In this document: positions 1 through 8,760 of the stretch, piece after piece | Position numbering within the stretch: the first letter of the stretch is position 1 | Layout of the letters: each line of letters begins with the position of its first letter | The notes under the pieces: generated by a model | Told to the model about the DNA's origin: nothing | Seen by the model: the letters and a program-made list of their open reading frames with translations, nothing else | Databases searched by the model: none | Origin: Proteiniborus ethanoligenes | GTDB taxonomy: Bacteria; Bacillota; Clostridia; Tissierellales; Proteiniboraceae | DNA length: 64,000 nt | Assembly: GCF_900107485.1 (NCBI RefSeq) | Contig: NZ_FNQE01000016.1 | Span: 1 to 64,000 of the forward strand | Reading direction: 5' to 3' | Made by a program: the position numbers and the translations under genes

Positions 1-149
1 AAAAATAGATAGTTGCAGAATGGAAATTGAGAATTATCCACAGGAATTAGATAAAATCTATTAAGGATATCAAATTACCAACAGATAAAAGGCATAGGAA
101 AACAAAGGTTTAACTCAACCTTTTAAATTTAATATTCAGTTGATTAAAA
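1..149. other. Downstream flank of the IS transposase
   Basis: No gene is visible. This should be the 3' side of the insertion sequence whose transposase ends at 150. I looked here for a copy of the terminal sequence found at the other end (around 1655-1671, reading AGCCATTTCAATATA) and found none, so the left end of the element is probably outside the window. Confidence 0.4.
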
Positions 150-1580
150 CTAAGCTATTAAAGATTTGATAGCAAGTGGATTATCATAGTTTTTAGTCTT
201 AAACATAAGTATAAAAGCAATTAACTGTGAAATGCAAGCGAGTAAAATATCTGATTTTAGAGATACTGTATTTCTAACTCTGGATGATTTGATTTGTATG
301 AAATTTTTAATTTGGCAAATTGATCTTTCACAAATGGTTCTTAACTTGAATAATAGTTGCCACTTCAAGCTATCACGGGGCATTGAGGTATTAAATCTGT
401 AATTATGGTGTATAGTAATTTGTTTAACTCGACCCATTTTGGATGAAGTACAAGGACTTTCACATTTAAGAGAATAGGTAGTTGTCCCATTAGAACAAAT
501 TTTTAATGCCTTTGGACAAATATACTTTATTCTATCAGCCCTACCTTTTTCACGAGTAATGCCGTCATAAACCATAGGCAAAGAAGAATCGTATGGACAA
601 AGTGGAACTCCTATCTCGTTAAATCCAGGTTGAGGTATATTGGGAGAATTGCGTGGATTTAAGGAGATAATAGGCATAATGTTTTTTTGGTGGAGATAAG
701 CATAGTTATCATCAGCATCAAATCCAGCATCCCCTAAGAAATATTTATATGAAAAACTGGGATGCAGTTGAAAAAAAGTTTCTAGAGTGGGGATCAAAGA
801 TTTAGCATCATAAGTATCTTTAATATCTTGGGGTCTTAGATCTTGGTCAAGATTGTTATTGACATCATAGAAGTTAACATTCCTAACAACACCAAGTGCA
901 TTAGTTGAAATAACACATTTTTGAAAGTAGCCGAAATGGCCATTAAGATAAGTAAGCTTAGCATCAGAATTGGATGAAGCGAACTTAGGCATTTGACCTT
1001 GAGCATATTTTTCAATATCAAAAGTTGAATCAGGATTATCTTTTGTAAAAATCTTAGCATATGTTTTAGCTTTACGTAGTTGGGATTGATAGAATTTAGG
1101 ATTATTCTCAGTAACATAAGCCTCAAAACCTGTGGTATCAGTAATTAAGATAGAGGCTAAAAAAGGATTAACTTCCTTACAGAAGTCCTCAGTTACATCT
1201 ACTAGATTGTTGAATAAATCATTTAAACTATCTAAGAAATTATCTTTAAATCGTGAGAACTGAGACTTATGAGGAACTTTAAGGAATCCACAAAATTGAC
1301 GCATTTCAGAGGAAATATTAAGTAATGTAATCAATAGGTCAATAGAGGGAATAGATAAAATGTTTTTAAGTATAAAAGCATAAATCATGGATTCTAAAGA
1401 GAAATCTCTCTTTCTACCAAAATGAGAATAATACTTTTGGTAAAAAGAAAATGGAATAAAATCACTAATATTAATAAATTCGTTTAACAAATCAAGCAAA
1501 TTGTTTTGATTTTGATTATAAAACTTATCAAAGTCAGTGGAAATATCACAAAGGTTTAATTGTTTAGCTGAAATTGGCAT
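150..1580 (-). CDS. IS transposase, DDE type (IS1182-like)
   Basis: A full-length transposase of 476 residues. An N-terminal helical region carries the FGRKRDFSLESM block. A DDE catalytic core follows, with candidate acidic residues in ILITDTTGF, FLGDAGFDADD and the C-terminal CERSICQIKNF. The open frame runs upstream to 1661, but the start at 1580 has a good ribosome binding site (AAGGAGAATCCT directly before ATG), so I use that. No frameshift or internal stop is seen, so the element may be active. The family assignment rests on overall layout and length; IS4/IS5-group relatives are the alternative. The putative right end near 1671 matches both ends of a short element at 62.34 kb. Confidence 0.8.
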   Translation of the reverse strand: MPISAKQLNLCDISTDFDKFYNQNQNNLLDLLNEFINISDFIPFSFYQKYYSHFGRKRDFSLESMIYAFILKNILSIPSIDLLITLLNISSEMRQFCGFLKVPHKSQFSRFKDNFLDSLNDLFNNLVDVTEDFCKEVNPFLASILITDTTGFEAYVTENNPKFYQSQLRKAKTYAKIFTKDNPDSTFDIEKYAQGQMPKFASSNSDAKLTYLNGHFGYFQKCVISTNALGVVRNVNFYDVNNNLDQDLRPQDIKDTYDAKSLIPTLETFFQLHPSFSYKYFLGDAGFDADDNYAYLHQKNIMPIISLNPRNSPNIPQPGFNEIGVPLCPYDSSLPMVYDGITREKGRADRIKYICPKALKICSNGTTTYSLKCESPCTSSKMGRVKQITIHHNYRFNTSMPRDSLKWQLLFKLRTICERSICQIKNFIQIKSSRVRNTVSLKSDILLACISQLIAFILMFKTKNYDNPLAIKSLIA

Positions 1581-1654
1581 AGGATTCTCCTTTCTTAATT
1601 GATTTTGAGTTATACACATCTTGTCAATGTATATATACCCAAAATGGGGGAATC

Positions 1655-1671
1655 CAGCCATTTCAATATAA
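1655..1671. repeat. Putative right terminal sequence of the IS
   Basis: The sequence CCAGCCATTTCAATATA lies just outside the transposase start. On the opposite strand it reads TATTGAAATGGCTGGATTCC, nearly the same as the left end of the small element at 62342. That external match is the reason for calling it an IS end. The exact boundary and any target duplication are not resolved. Confidence 0.45.
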
Positions 1672-1742
1672 TAAAGATGTAGTGTTTATGCGAGTTGTAG
1701 AGTTTTACAACGAGCTATTAAGTAAGGTAAAGGGGGAAAAAA

Positions 1743-2534
1743 TTGGAGACTTTAAAAGGGAAAACTGTGTTTTTACTAGATATGGATGGGACTATCTATC
1801 TTGGAGATGAATTAATAGATGGCTCAAAACGATTTCTAGAAACTATAAATCAAAAAGGAAAAAGATATATTTTTCTTACAAACAATTCATCAAAAAACAA
1901 AGAAACATATGTGGATAAGCTTAATAATTTAGGTATACAGGCTTCAGCAGAAGAGGTATTTACTTCAGGAGAAGCCACTACTATGTACTTAAAAAAACAA
2001 AAAGAGGGCGCTAAAATTTTTCTATTAGGAACTGAGGCATTAGAAGAAGAGTTTATAAGAGAAGGCTTTATTTTAGAAAAGGAAAGACATAAAAATATAG
2101 ATTATGTAGTTTTGGGATTCGATACTACATTGACTTATGAGAAATTATGGGCTGCATGTGAATATATATCTGAGGGAGTAGAGTATATAGCTACACATCC
2201 AGACTTTAATTGTCCTTTGCCTAATGATAAATTTATGCCGGATGCAGGTGCAATGGCTGCCTTTATCGAAGCTTCTACTGGAAAGACCCCAAAAGTAATA
2301 GGTAAACCAAATAAAGAGGTAGTAGAAAGCATTGCTTTAAAATACGGTTTAAATAAAGAAGATATGGTAATGGTAGGAGATCGATTATATACAGATATTA
2401 AGACTGGAGAAAATGCAGGTATAGCTTCTGTATTAGTTTATTCTGGTGAAACTAAGGAAGAGGACTATAAAAATAGTGAAATCAGAGCAGATTATGTGTT
2501 TAATTCTGTAAAAGATATGATAGAATTATTATAA
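1743..2534 (+). CDS. HAD-IIA family phosphatase (NagD-like)
   Basis: A cytoplasmic phosphatase of 263 residues, the usual length of the NagD / 4-nitrophenylphosphatase family. Motif I is DMDGTIYLGD with the nucleophile and acid-base aspartates, motif II is TNNSSK, the motif III lysine lies in GKPNKE, and motif IV is VGDRLYTDI. The C2-type cap lies between motifs II and III. It starts at TTG behind a GGGGG ribosome binding site. It sits directly upstream of glpP, so glycerol 3-phosphate or another sugar phosphate is a possible substrate, but family members are promiscuous and nothing in the sequence decides this. Confidence 0.85.
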   Translation: METLKGKTVFLLDMDGTIYLGDELIDGSKRFLETINQKGKRYIFLTNNSSKNKETYVDKLNNLGIQASAEEVFTSGEATTMYLKKQKEGAKIFLLGTEALEEEFIREGFILEKERHKNIDYVVLGFDTTLTYEKLWAACEYISEGVEYIATHPDFNCPLPNDKFMPDAGAMAAFIEASTGKTPKVIGKPNKEVVESIALKYGLNKEDMVMVGDRLYTDIKTGENAGIASVLVYSGETKEEDYKNSEIRADYVFNSVKDMIELL

Positions 2535-2588
2535 GCTAGAACTGCATACAAAAAGTGAATTCACTTATTAAAATTAAGGAATGATAGT

Positions 2589-3155
2589 ATGAATGAAACA
2601 TTAATTGATAAGGTTGAATTGAATCCGGTCATTGCGGCTGTTCAAAGTGAAGAGGACCTAGAACCTGCAATCAATTCTCGAGTATCTACTATATTCTTGC
2701 TTTGTGCTGATATTTTTAATGCCAAATCATTGGTTCATAAAATTAAAAATGCAGGTAAAAACGCTTTTATCCATATTGATTTTCTCGAAGGAATAGGAAA
2801 AGATGCCAAAGCTATTGATTACATTATCCAAGTTATTCAACCAGATGGTATAATTAGTACAAAAAGTAGTCATATAAAGATTGCTAGAGAAAAAGGAGCT
2901 TTCACAATACAGAGATTCTTTTTGATTGATAATAAGTCATTTGAAATGACTATAAAAAGTGTGAAATCTATAAAGCCAGACATGATTGAGATTATGCCTG
3001 GGGTTATGCCAGGGATAATATATCGTATGACTAGTCAACTGTCTATACCTGTTATAGCTGGAGGCTTAATAAGTAACAAACAGGATATAATGGAGGCTCT
3101 AAAGGCAGGAGCAATAGGAGCATCCACCAGTAAAAAGGATTTATGGGAGCTATAG
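2589..3155 (+). CDS. glpP: Glycerol-3-phosphate-responsive antiterminator GlpP
   Basis: A TIM-barrel-like RNA-binding antiterminator of 188 residues, the usual GlpP length. Family blocks seen are NPVIAAVQSEEDLE at the N-terminus, FIHIDFLEGIGKD, DGIISTKSSHIKIAREKG, IEIMPGVMPGII and PVIAGGLISNKQD. In Bacillus GlpP binds glycerol 3-phosphate and then glp leader RNA, letting polymerase pass a terminator. A matching leader terminator follows at 3213-3263 before the dehydrogenase genes, so the likely regulatory target is adjacent. No glpK or glpF gene lies in the window. Confidence 0.93.
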   Translation: MNETLIDKVELNPVIAAVQSEEDLEPAINSRVSTIFLLCADIFNAKSLVHKIKNAGKNAFIHIDFLEGIGKDAKAIDYIIQVIQPDGIISTKSSHIKIAREKGAFTIQRFFLIDNKSFEMTIKSVKSIKPDMIEIMPGVMPGIIYRMTSQLSIPVIAGGLISNKQDIMEALKAGAIGASTSKKDLWEL

Positions 3156-3212
3156 CACAAATAATATGATGCTATAATTACAAAAAAATATTTTTTGGCT
3201 GAGAATAGGAGA

Positions 3213-3263
3213 GCCGTGGAACTAAATCTATTTTAAATAGGTTATGTTTACACGGTTTTTTTT
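3213..3263 (+). promoter_or_regulatory. GlpP-controlled leader terminator
   Basis: A stem GCCGTGGAAC pairs with the distal GTTTACACGG and is followed by eight T residues, a classical intrinsic terminator lying between glpP and the glycerol-3-phosphate dehydrogenase-like genes. Its position and the GAGAATAGGAGAGCC stretch just before it fit a GlpP antitermination target. The hairpin is seen directly; the GlpP link is inferred from context. Confidence 0.75.
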
Positions 3264-3330
3264 ATCTTTTTAAAAACTCTAAGATTTTCGTGTGTATGGA
3301 CTATAAGATTTTATAAGGGAGGAATAAAAA

Positions 3331-4761
3331 ATGCATGATATCACAATCGTTGGAGCAGGTATAATAGGTACATTTATAGCTAGAGAGCTTTCAAGATATG
3401 ATCTAAGAGTGCTATTAATCGATAAAGAAAATGATATAGCTAATGGAACTACAAAAGCAAATAGCGCTATAGTTCATGCAGGCTATGATGCTGCAGAAGG
3501 AACATTAAAAGCTAAATTAAATGTAAGGGGAAACGAACTTTATGAAGATGTATGTAAAGAATTACATGTTCCTTTTAAAAGAATAGGCTCTTTAGTTGTT
3601 GCCTTTAACGAACAGGAGATGAAAACAGTAAAAGAGCTATTCCATAGAGGAATAAAAAATGGTGTCCCTCATTTGGAAATATTGGACAAGGCTAGTGTGT
3701 TAAAGCTTGAAAATAATTTAAGTGAAGAAATAGTAGGAGCCCTATATGCAAAAACAGGTGGAATAGTTGGGCCATGGGAATTAGCCATTGCTTTAGCTGA
3801 AAATGCATTGGAAAACGGAGTAGAATTGATGCTTAATAGTCCAGTAACTGACATTAAAAAAACAGCAGATGGCTACTGTATCACAGCTGGAGATAGAAAG
3901 ATAGAAAGTAAAATGATTATTAATTGTGCTGGGATTCATTCTGATGATATCAATAATATGGTAAATAGTCCTAGCTTCGAGATATTACCTAATCGAGGAG
4001 AGTATAATTTATTTGATAAATCAGTAGGAAATATGGTCAATACAGTAGTTTTTGGATGTCCTTCAGAAGCGGGTAAGGGAGTAGTAATTATGCCTACGGT
4101 CCATGGTAACCTACTTATTGGTCCAACATCAGAATATGTAGATGGAAAAACTAATTTTGCTACCACACTTGAAGGACTAAATTCTATCAATGAACATGCT
4201 CAGCAAACATTGAAGGGAATAGGCTTTCAAAATGTTATTACTTCCTTTATTGGCTTAAGAGCAAAGACTAAAACACAGGATTTTATTATTGAAGAATCAG
4301 AGGAGTCTGTTGGATTCTTTAATGTAGCAGGAATTGATTCTCCGGGACTTACAGCAGCTCCTGCCATTGCAGAATATGTTATAGAGCTAGTGAAAAGAAG
4401 AATAGATAATATAGAGCTAAAAAAAGATTTTAATCCTAATAGAAAACCTAATATTCACTTCATGGAATTGTCTGATTCTGAGAAAGCCAAGCTTATTGAA
4501 AAGGATCCTAGCTTTGGAAGAATTATCTGCCGCTGTGAGCATATTACGGAAGGAGAAATCGTAGATGTTATCAAAAGAAAAGCAGGAGCAACAACAGTGG
4601 ATGGAGTAAAGAGGAGAGCAAGGCCAGGCTCTGGAAGATGCCAAGGTGGATTCTGTGCTCCAAGGGTAATGGAAATTCTTGCAAGAGAACTTGAGATAGA
4701 TATTACAGAGGTTGTAAAGGATAGTCAGGCTTCTCATATATTAACTGGAAAGACCAAGTAG
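3331..4761 (+). CDS. FAD-dependent glycerol-3-phosphate dehydrogenase-like protein with [2Fe-2S] domain
   Basis: A flavoprotein of 476 residues. The N-terminal FAD fold has GAGIIGTFIARELS, and a DAO-type domain covers about residues 1-360. The C-terminal BFD-like [2Fe-2S] domain is marked by ICRCEHITEGEI and by GRCQGGFCAPR (Cys-x-Cys and Cys-x4-Cys). This layout is that of anaerobic GlpA-type dehydrogenases, which oxidise glycerol 3-phosphate to dihydroxyacetone phosphate. It lies behind the GlpP leader and is followed within 30-odd bases by a second flavoprotein and a DUF1667 protein, which together should form the electron-accepting complex. An L-2-hydroxyglutarate-type oxidase is a less likely alternative. 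Confidence 0.85.
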   Translation: MHDITIVGAGIIGTFIARELSRYDLRVLLIDKENDIANGTTKANSAIVHAGYDAAEGTLKAKLNVRGNELYEDVCKELHVPFKRIGSLVVAFNEQEMKTVKELFHRGIKNGVPHLEILDKASVLKLENNLSEEIVGALYAKTGGIVGPWELAIALAENALENGVELMLNSPVTDIKKTADGYCITAGDRKIESKMIINCAGIHSDDINNMVNSPSFEILPNRGEYNLFDKSVGNMVNTVVFGCPSEAGKGVVIMPTVHGNLLIGPTSEYVDGKTNFATTLEGLNSINEHAQQTLKGIGFQNVITSFIGLRAKTKTQDFIIEESEESVGFFNVAGIDSPGLTAAPAIAEYVIELVKRRIDNIELKKDFNPNRKPNIHFMELSDSEKAKLIEKDPSFGRIICRCEHITEGEIVDVIKRKAGATTVDGVKRRARPGSGRCQGGFCAPRVMEILARELEIDITEVVKDSQASHILTGKTK

Positions 4762-4790
4762 TATAAAAATCTAGAAGAGTAGGAGGGAGC

Positions 4791-6059
4791 ATGTTGTTAT
4801 ACTATGATATTGTAGTAATCGGTGGAGGACCTGCAGGGTTAGCGGCTGCTATAGAAGCACGAAAAAATGGAGTAAAAAATATATTAGTAATAGAGAGAGA
4901 TAGAGAATTAGGTGGTATATTACAGCAATGCATTCATAATGGGTTTGGACTCCAGGTTTTCAAAGAGGAGCTTACGGGTCCAGAGTATGCAGAAAGGTTT
5001 ATTAAAGAGCTCATTACTATGGGTATAGAATATAAATTAGATACAATGGCTCTAGAAGTTTCAGACAATAAAGTTATTACAGCTATGAACTCAACAGATG
5101 GCATACTTAATATTCAAGCTAAGGCTATAATACTAGCCATGGGTTGTAGAGAAAGAACTAGAGGGGCTATCAGAATACCGGGAACTAGACCAGCAGGAGT
5201 TTTGACAGCTGGAACAGCTCAGAGATTTGTTAATATGGAAGGTTATATGATTGGGAAAAGAATTGTTATTCTTGGTTCAGGAGATATAGGACTAATTATG
5301 GCAAGACGTTTAACTCTTGAAGGAGCTAATGTATTAGCTGTTGCTGAATTAATGCCATATTCAGGAGGATTAACAAGAAATATAGTTCAATGCTTAGAGG
5401 ATTTTAATATCCCTCTTTACTTAAGTCATACAGTAGTAGATATAGAAGGACATGATAGAGTAGAGTCTGTGACCATTGCTCAGGTTGACCATAGGCTTAA
5501 ACCAATTAAGGGGACAGAAAAGAAGTTTGAATGCGATACTTTACTATTATCTGTAGGACTGATTCCTGAGAATGAGCTTTCAAAATCAGCAGGAATAGAG
5601 CTTCACAATATTACTGGAGGTCCAATTGTAAACGAATCCATGGAAACATCTGTTGAAGGAATTTTTGCCTGTGGCAATGTGGTTCATGTTCATGATTTAG
5701 TGGATTGGGTCACAGAAGAAAGTCAAAAAGCTGGAAGAAGTGCCGCTAAATACATTAAAGGGCAGATAGAAAGCAATTGTAAAACCATAAAAGTTAAGGG
5801 GATAAATGGAGTACGATATGTGGTTCCTCATCAAATAAGATTAGATAATATAGATCAAGTAGTTGAGCTAATGATGCGTGTAGATAATATATACAAAGAT
5901 ATAAAACTTGTTATAAGAAGCAATGAAAAAGTAATTGAAGAGGTAAAAAGAAAGCATGTTGCACCTGGAGAAATGGAAACTATAAAATTAGATTTAAATA
6001 AAATTAATCTACAGGCTAGTGATGAAATTTGTATAGAAGTTGTTAAGGAGGAGGCATAA
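4791..6059 (+). CDS. NAD(P)/FAD-dependent oxidoreductase, partner subunit
   Basis: A pyridine-nucleotide-disulfide-type flavoprotein of 422 residues. It has two dinucleotide-binding motifs, GGGPAGLAAAIEARKNG near the N-terminus and LGSGDIGLIMARRLTLEG near residue 160, and a distal FAD-contact segment GIFACGNVVHVHDLVD. ARKNG is followed by CxxxGFG-like residues rather than a CxxxxC redox pair, so it is probably an electron-transfer subunit that moves electrons from the upstream dehydrogenase to NAD or another carrier. The next gene starts two bases after its stop, indicating translational coupling. Confidence 0.85.
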   Translation: MLLYYDIVVIGGGPAGLAAAIEARKNGVKNILVIERDRELGGILQQCIHNGFGLQVFKEELTGPEYAERFIKELITMGIEYKLDTMALEVSDNKVITAMNSTDGILNIQAKAIILAMGCRERTRGAIRIPGTRPAGVLTAGTAQRFVNMEGYMIGKRIVILGSGDIGLIMARRLTLEGANVLAVAELMPYSGGLTRNIVQCLEDFNIPLYLSHTVVDIEGHDRVESVTIAQVDHRLKPIKGTEKKFECDTLLLSVGLIPENELSKSAGIELHNITGGPIVNESMETSVEGIFACGNVVHVHDLVDWVTEESQKAGRSAAKYIKGQIESNCKTIKVKGINGVRYVVPHQIRLDNIDQVVELMMRVDNIYKDIKLVIRSNEKVIEEVKRKHVAPGEMETIKLDLNKINLQASDEICIEVVKEEA

Positions 6060-6061
6060 CC

Positions 6062-6475
6062 ATGGAAGCTAAAGATATGGTTTGTATTGTTTGCCCTTTA
6101 GGTTGTAAGTTAAAGGTTATTAAAAATGAAGGAAGTCAAACAGGATACACTGTTGAAGGGAATAAATGCTTTAGAGGGGCAGATTATGGCATTAAAGAAA
6201 TGACTAATCCTACAAGGGTATTGACAACAACTGTTATTATATATGATGCCCCTTTAAACAGGCTCCCAGTTAAAACATCGGGAGCAATTCCTAAGTATCA
6301 AATTGAGCGTGCAATGGAGATAATTAACGGAGTGGAGGTTAAAGCACCAATAAAAGCAGGACAGATTATAATAAAAAATATTCTTGATACAGGTGTAGAT
6401 GTAATAGCTTCTAGGAGTATGTATGGAAATTATAAGCATGAGGATTATTTAAAAGATTATCTGGTTCAAGGATAG
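6062..6475 (+). CDS. DUF1667 protein (small subunit of the G3P dehydrogenase set)
   Basis: A 137-residue protein that starts two bases after the preceding flavoprotein gene. It carries the DUF1667 signature: CIVCPLGCKLKV at residues 8-19 and a later GNKCFRG, giving a four-cysteine site that may hold a metal or Fe-S cluster. DUF1667 genes are commonly found third in this FAD protein / NAD-FAD protein / DUF1667 arrangement in clostridia and Thermotoga-like bacteria. Its biochemical role is not established; an electron-transfer or assembly role is inference. Confidence 0.85.
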   Translation: MEAKDMVCIVCPLGCKLKVIKNEGSQTGYTVEGNKCFRGADYGIKEMTNPTRVLTTTVIIYDAPLNRLPVKTSGAIPKYQIERAMEIINGVEVKAPIKAGQIIIKNILDTGVDVIASRSMYGNYKHEDYLKDYLVQG

Positions 6476-6515
6476 AGCATTTCAAAGATAAGCAATATAA
6501 AGGAGGTAGAGATTA

Positions 6516-7217
6516 TTGATAAGTAATGGGGAAGTTATACTAAGATTAGTTTTATCAGCTCTAGCAGGAGGTATTGTTGGTATGGAAAGAGAGGCTAACC
6601 ATAGCTCTGCTGGACTTAGAACCCACATATTAGTTACTTTAGGCTCTACCCTTATTATGCTAATATCTATGTATGGTTTTCAAGGACTTGGGGCCAATAA
6701 CAACGGGGGAGAACCTGCTAGATTAGCAGCACAAGTAGTTAGTGGGATTGGATTTCTAGGAGCAGGAACTATTTTAAGAACGGGGAACAATATTCGAGGT
6801 TTAACTACTGCTGCAAGTATATGGGTTTGTGGGGGTATTGGATTAGCTATAGGAAATGGTTATTATATAGGAGGAATTGCAACTACTATAATAGTTTTAT
6901 TTACCTTGAGAGGCTTGGTTTTTATACAAAATAAATTATCTAAAGGTCCGAATAAACTATTAATAGTGCATTGCAAAGAGCGAGCTGGATTAATAGGTGA
7001 CATAGGACATATATTAGGTAAAAATAATATTATCATTAATGAAATTAAGGTTAATAGCGAAGATAATATTGTAGAAAATGGAGATTATTTGATAGAAATT
7101 AGATTTACGGTGAAGCTTCCCTCTAAATTTTTAAGCAGAAGTTTTTTTGATGAAATTTTAAGCGTGAACGGAGTAGAAAATGCAATATGGGAGGGCGATT
7201 TAGAAAAAGCTTTTTAA
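6516..7217 (+). CDS. MgtC/SapB family membrane protein
   Basis: A 233-residue protein. The N-terminal half has about four membrane segments and the MgtC core blocks GGIVGMEREANHSSAGLRTHILVTLGS and GIGFLGAGTILRTGN. A soluble ACT-like domain follows from about residue 145. It starts at TTG behind AAAGGAGGT. MgtC proteins are linked to magnesium homeostasis and to control of ATP synthase in enterobacteria; the clostridial members are not well characterised. It lies 40 bases after the DUF1667 gene and may be co-transcribed, but no functional link is evident. Confidence 0.9.
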   Translation: MISNGEVILRLVLSALAGGIVGMEREANHSSAGLRTHILVTLGSTLIMLISMYGFQGLGANNNGGEPARLAAQVVSGIGFLGAGTILRTGNNIRGLTTAASIWVCGGIGLAIGNGYYIGGIATTIIVLFTLRGLVFIQNKLSKGPNKLLIVHCKERAGLIGDIGHILGKNNIIINEIKVNSEDNIVENGDYLIEIRFTVKLPSKFLSRSFFDEILSVNGVENAIWEGDLEKAF

Positions 7218-7287
7218 TACTTAATTTTAAGTCATGCATTTTCAAGTACTTAGCTTATTAATATTTAAAGATAACGAATTAATATGG

Positions 7288-7334
7288 GAAACTCCAGCTA
7301 TAAGGAATTATTGGTTCAAGGTTGGAGTTTTTTG
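7288..7334 (+). terminator. Intrinsic terminator
   Basis: AAACTCCA pairs with TGGAGTTT followed by a T-run, 70 bases after the MgtC gene. Confidence 0.75.
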
Positions 7335-7416
7335 TTTTCGTCTTCTATTTTAATAAAATAAAAGCAGGAAAAACCCTTCTTACCATAGAATAAAATACAA
7401 TAAGGAGGCTGAGAAA

Positions 7417-7755
7417 ATGAAAAAAATTGCTTTTTTCGCTTTTAAGGGAGAACAGATGTGTTTTATGCACATACTATTAAATGCTTTAGACCTTCATGAA
7501 AAGGGTATTGAAGCTAAAATTATTATGGAGGGTGAAGCAGTTAAGCTGATTAAAGAGCTTGAAGAGTCAAACAATAAGCTTTACAAAAAAGCTAAGGAGT
7601 TAAATCTGTTTGACTGTATATGTAAGGCTTGCTCTGCTAAAATGGGAGTTTTAGAGTATAATGAAGCCTGTGGTATTCCATTAAACGGAGATTTGCAAGG
7701 GCATCCTGCAATGTATGACTATATTAAAGAAGGCTTTGAGATTATTACATTATAG
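7417..7755 (+). CDS. DsrE-like small cytoplasmic protein
   Basis: A 112-residue protein with the alternating strand/helix pattern of the DsrE/DsrF/YchN fold: KKIAFFAFKGEQMCFMHILLNAL at the N-terminus, then KAKIIMEGEAVKLI. A cysteine block CICKACSAKMG lies near residues 70-80, and a later cysteine in EACGIPLNGD. Several conserved-looking cysteines suggest sulfur or redox handling, as in other DsrE-fold proteins, but no function is known for this subgroup. It stands alone between two terminators. Confidence 0.75.
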   Translation: MKKIAFFAFKGEQMCFMHILLNALDLHEKGIEAKIIMEGEAVKLIKELEESNNKLYKKAKELNLFDCICKACSAKMGVLEYNEACGIPLNGDLQGHPAMYDYIKEGFEIITL

Positions 7756-7773
7756 CTTAGTATAAATTATAAA

Positions 7774-7813
7774 AAATAAAGATTCGGGGATTCCTGAATC
7801 TTTATTTTTATGT
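7774..7813. terminator. Intrinsic terminator
   Basis: AAATAAAGATTC pairs with GAATCTTTATTT around a short loop, ending in T residues just after the DsrE-like gene. Confidence 0.85.
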
Positions 7814-7897
7814 AGAATAATATACAAGCATACCGAACATATGTTTGTCACACTTTGTATTATATTATATAATATATAAATAAAGGGAGGCGATATT

Positions 7898-8539
7898 ATG
7901 TTATATCAAATTCAACATATCCCAAAAGATACAGCCTACAACAAAAGACCAGGAGTGGCTATGGAGCCTAGTTATTTAACTATACACAGTACTGGGAATC
8001 CAAGCAGTACTGCTATAAACGAGAGAAATTGGCTAACTAATCCCGAAAACACTAAAACTGCTAGCTGGCATATTGTAGTAGATGAAAATGTTGCTATAGA
8101 GGCTATACCCACATCTGAGATGGCTTGGCATGCTGGAGATGGGAAAAATGGAAAGGGCAACAGAGAATCTATATCTATAGAAATATGTGAGAGCGGTAAC
8201 AGGAAAAAGACTGTGGGAAATGCAGCTAAATTAGCTGCTAAAATACTTTATGAAAATGGCTGGGGAGTTGAGCGGTTAAAAAGACATTATGACTGGAGTG
8301 GCAAGCATTGTCCTAAAATATTTTCAGACAACAACTGGGAAGAGTGGTACAGGTTTAAGGATATAGTTTCTTATGAACTAGAGCAGCTATTTATTAGTCC
8401 ATGGGCAAAGGATGCTGTTGATTGGGCAACAAGTCCAGATGTAAATATTACAGATGGTAGTCTGCTTAAAGAGCCTTTAACCTTAGAACGTATGCTCACT
8501 ATATTGCATAGATACGACAAATTAAGATATAAGAAATAA
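7898..8539 (+). CDS. N-acetylmuramoyl-L-alanine amidase (Amidase_2, T7-lysozyme type)
   Basis: A 213-residue peptidoglycan amidase. The zinc-site residues are in LTIHSTGNP near residue 27, the HIVVDEN strand, and RHYDWSGKHCP near residue 125, with the usual His and Cys ligands. A C-terminal segment of about 45 residues (WAKDAVDWATSP onward) resembles the short wall-associated repeat seen in some clostridial endolysins. No signal peptide is visible, which favours a phage-endolysin-like origin or export by another route. No other phage genes are nearby, so it is probably a domesticated stand-alone lysin. Confidence 0.88.
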   Translation: MLYQIQHIPKDTAYNKRPGVAMEPSYLTIHSTGNPSSTAINERNWLTNPENTKTASWHIVVDENVAIEAIPTSEMAWHAGDGKNGKGNRESISIEICESGNRKKTVGNAAKLAAKILYENGWGVERLKRHYDWSGKHCPKIFSDNNWEEWYRFKDIVSYELEQLFISPWAKDAVDWATSPDVNITDGSLLKEPLTLERMLTILHRYDKLRYKK

Positions 8540-8760
8540 TATTTATTGAAATATTAAGATTGTAATTTTAAATAATAAAGATAATTTTAATAAAGTTTTG
8601 TGCTTTTATGTATATATAATGGTGATAGCACATATGAAATCTTTTACAGCTAAAGTAGCTATTTTGAATCATTATCTAGAAACTATTATAAAATTAGCCT
8701 TAGTCTCTATGTCTAAGGTTATTTTCATAATATTTTTAAATATTATTTTGGAGGGATATT

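Noticed and set aside
7898-8539. Amidase as part of a prophage
   Set aside because: No holin, structural, integrase or other phage gene lies around it.
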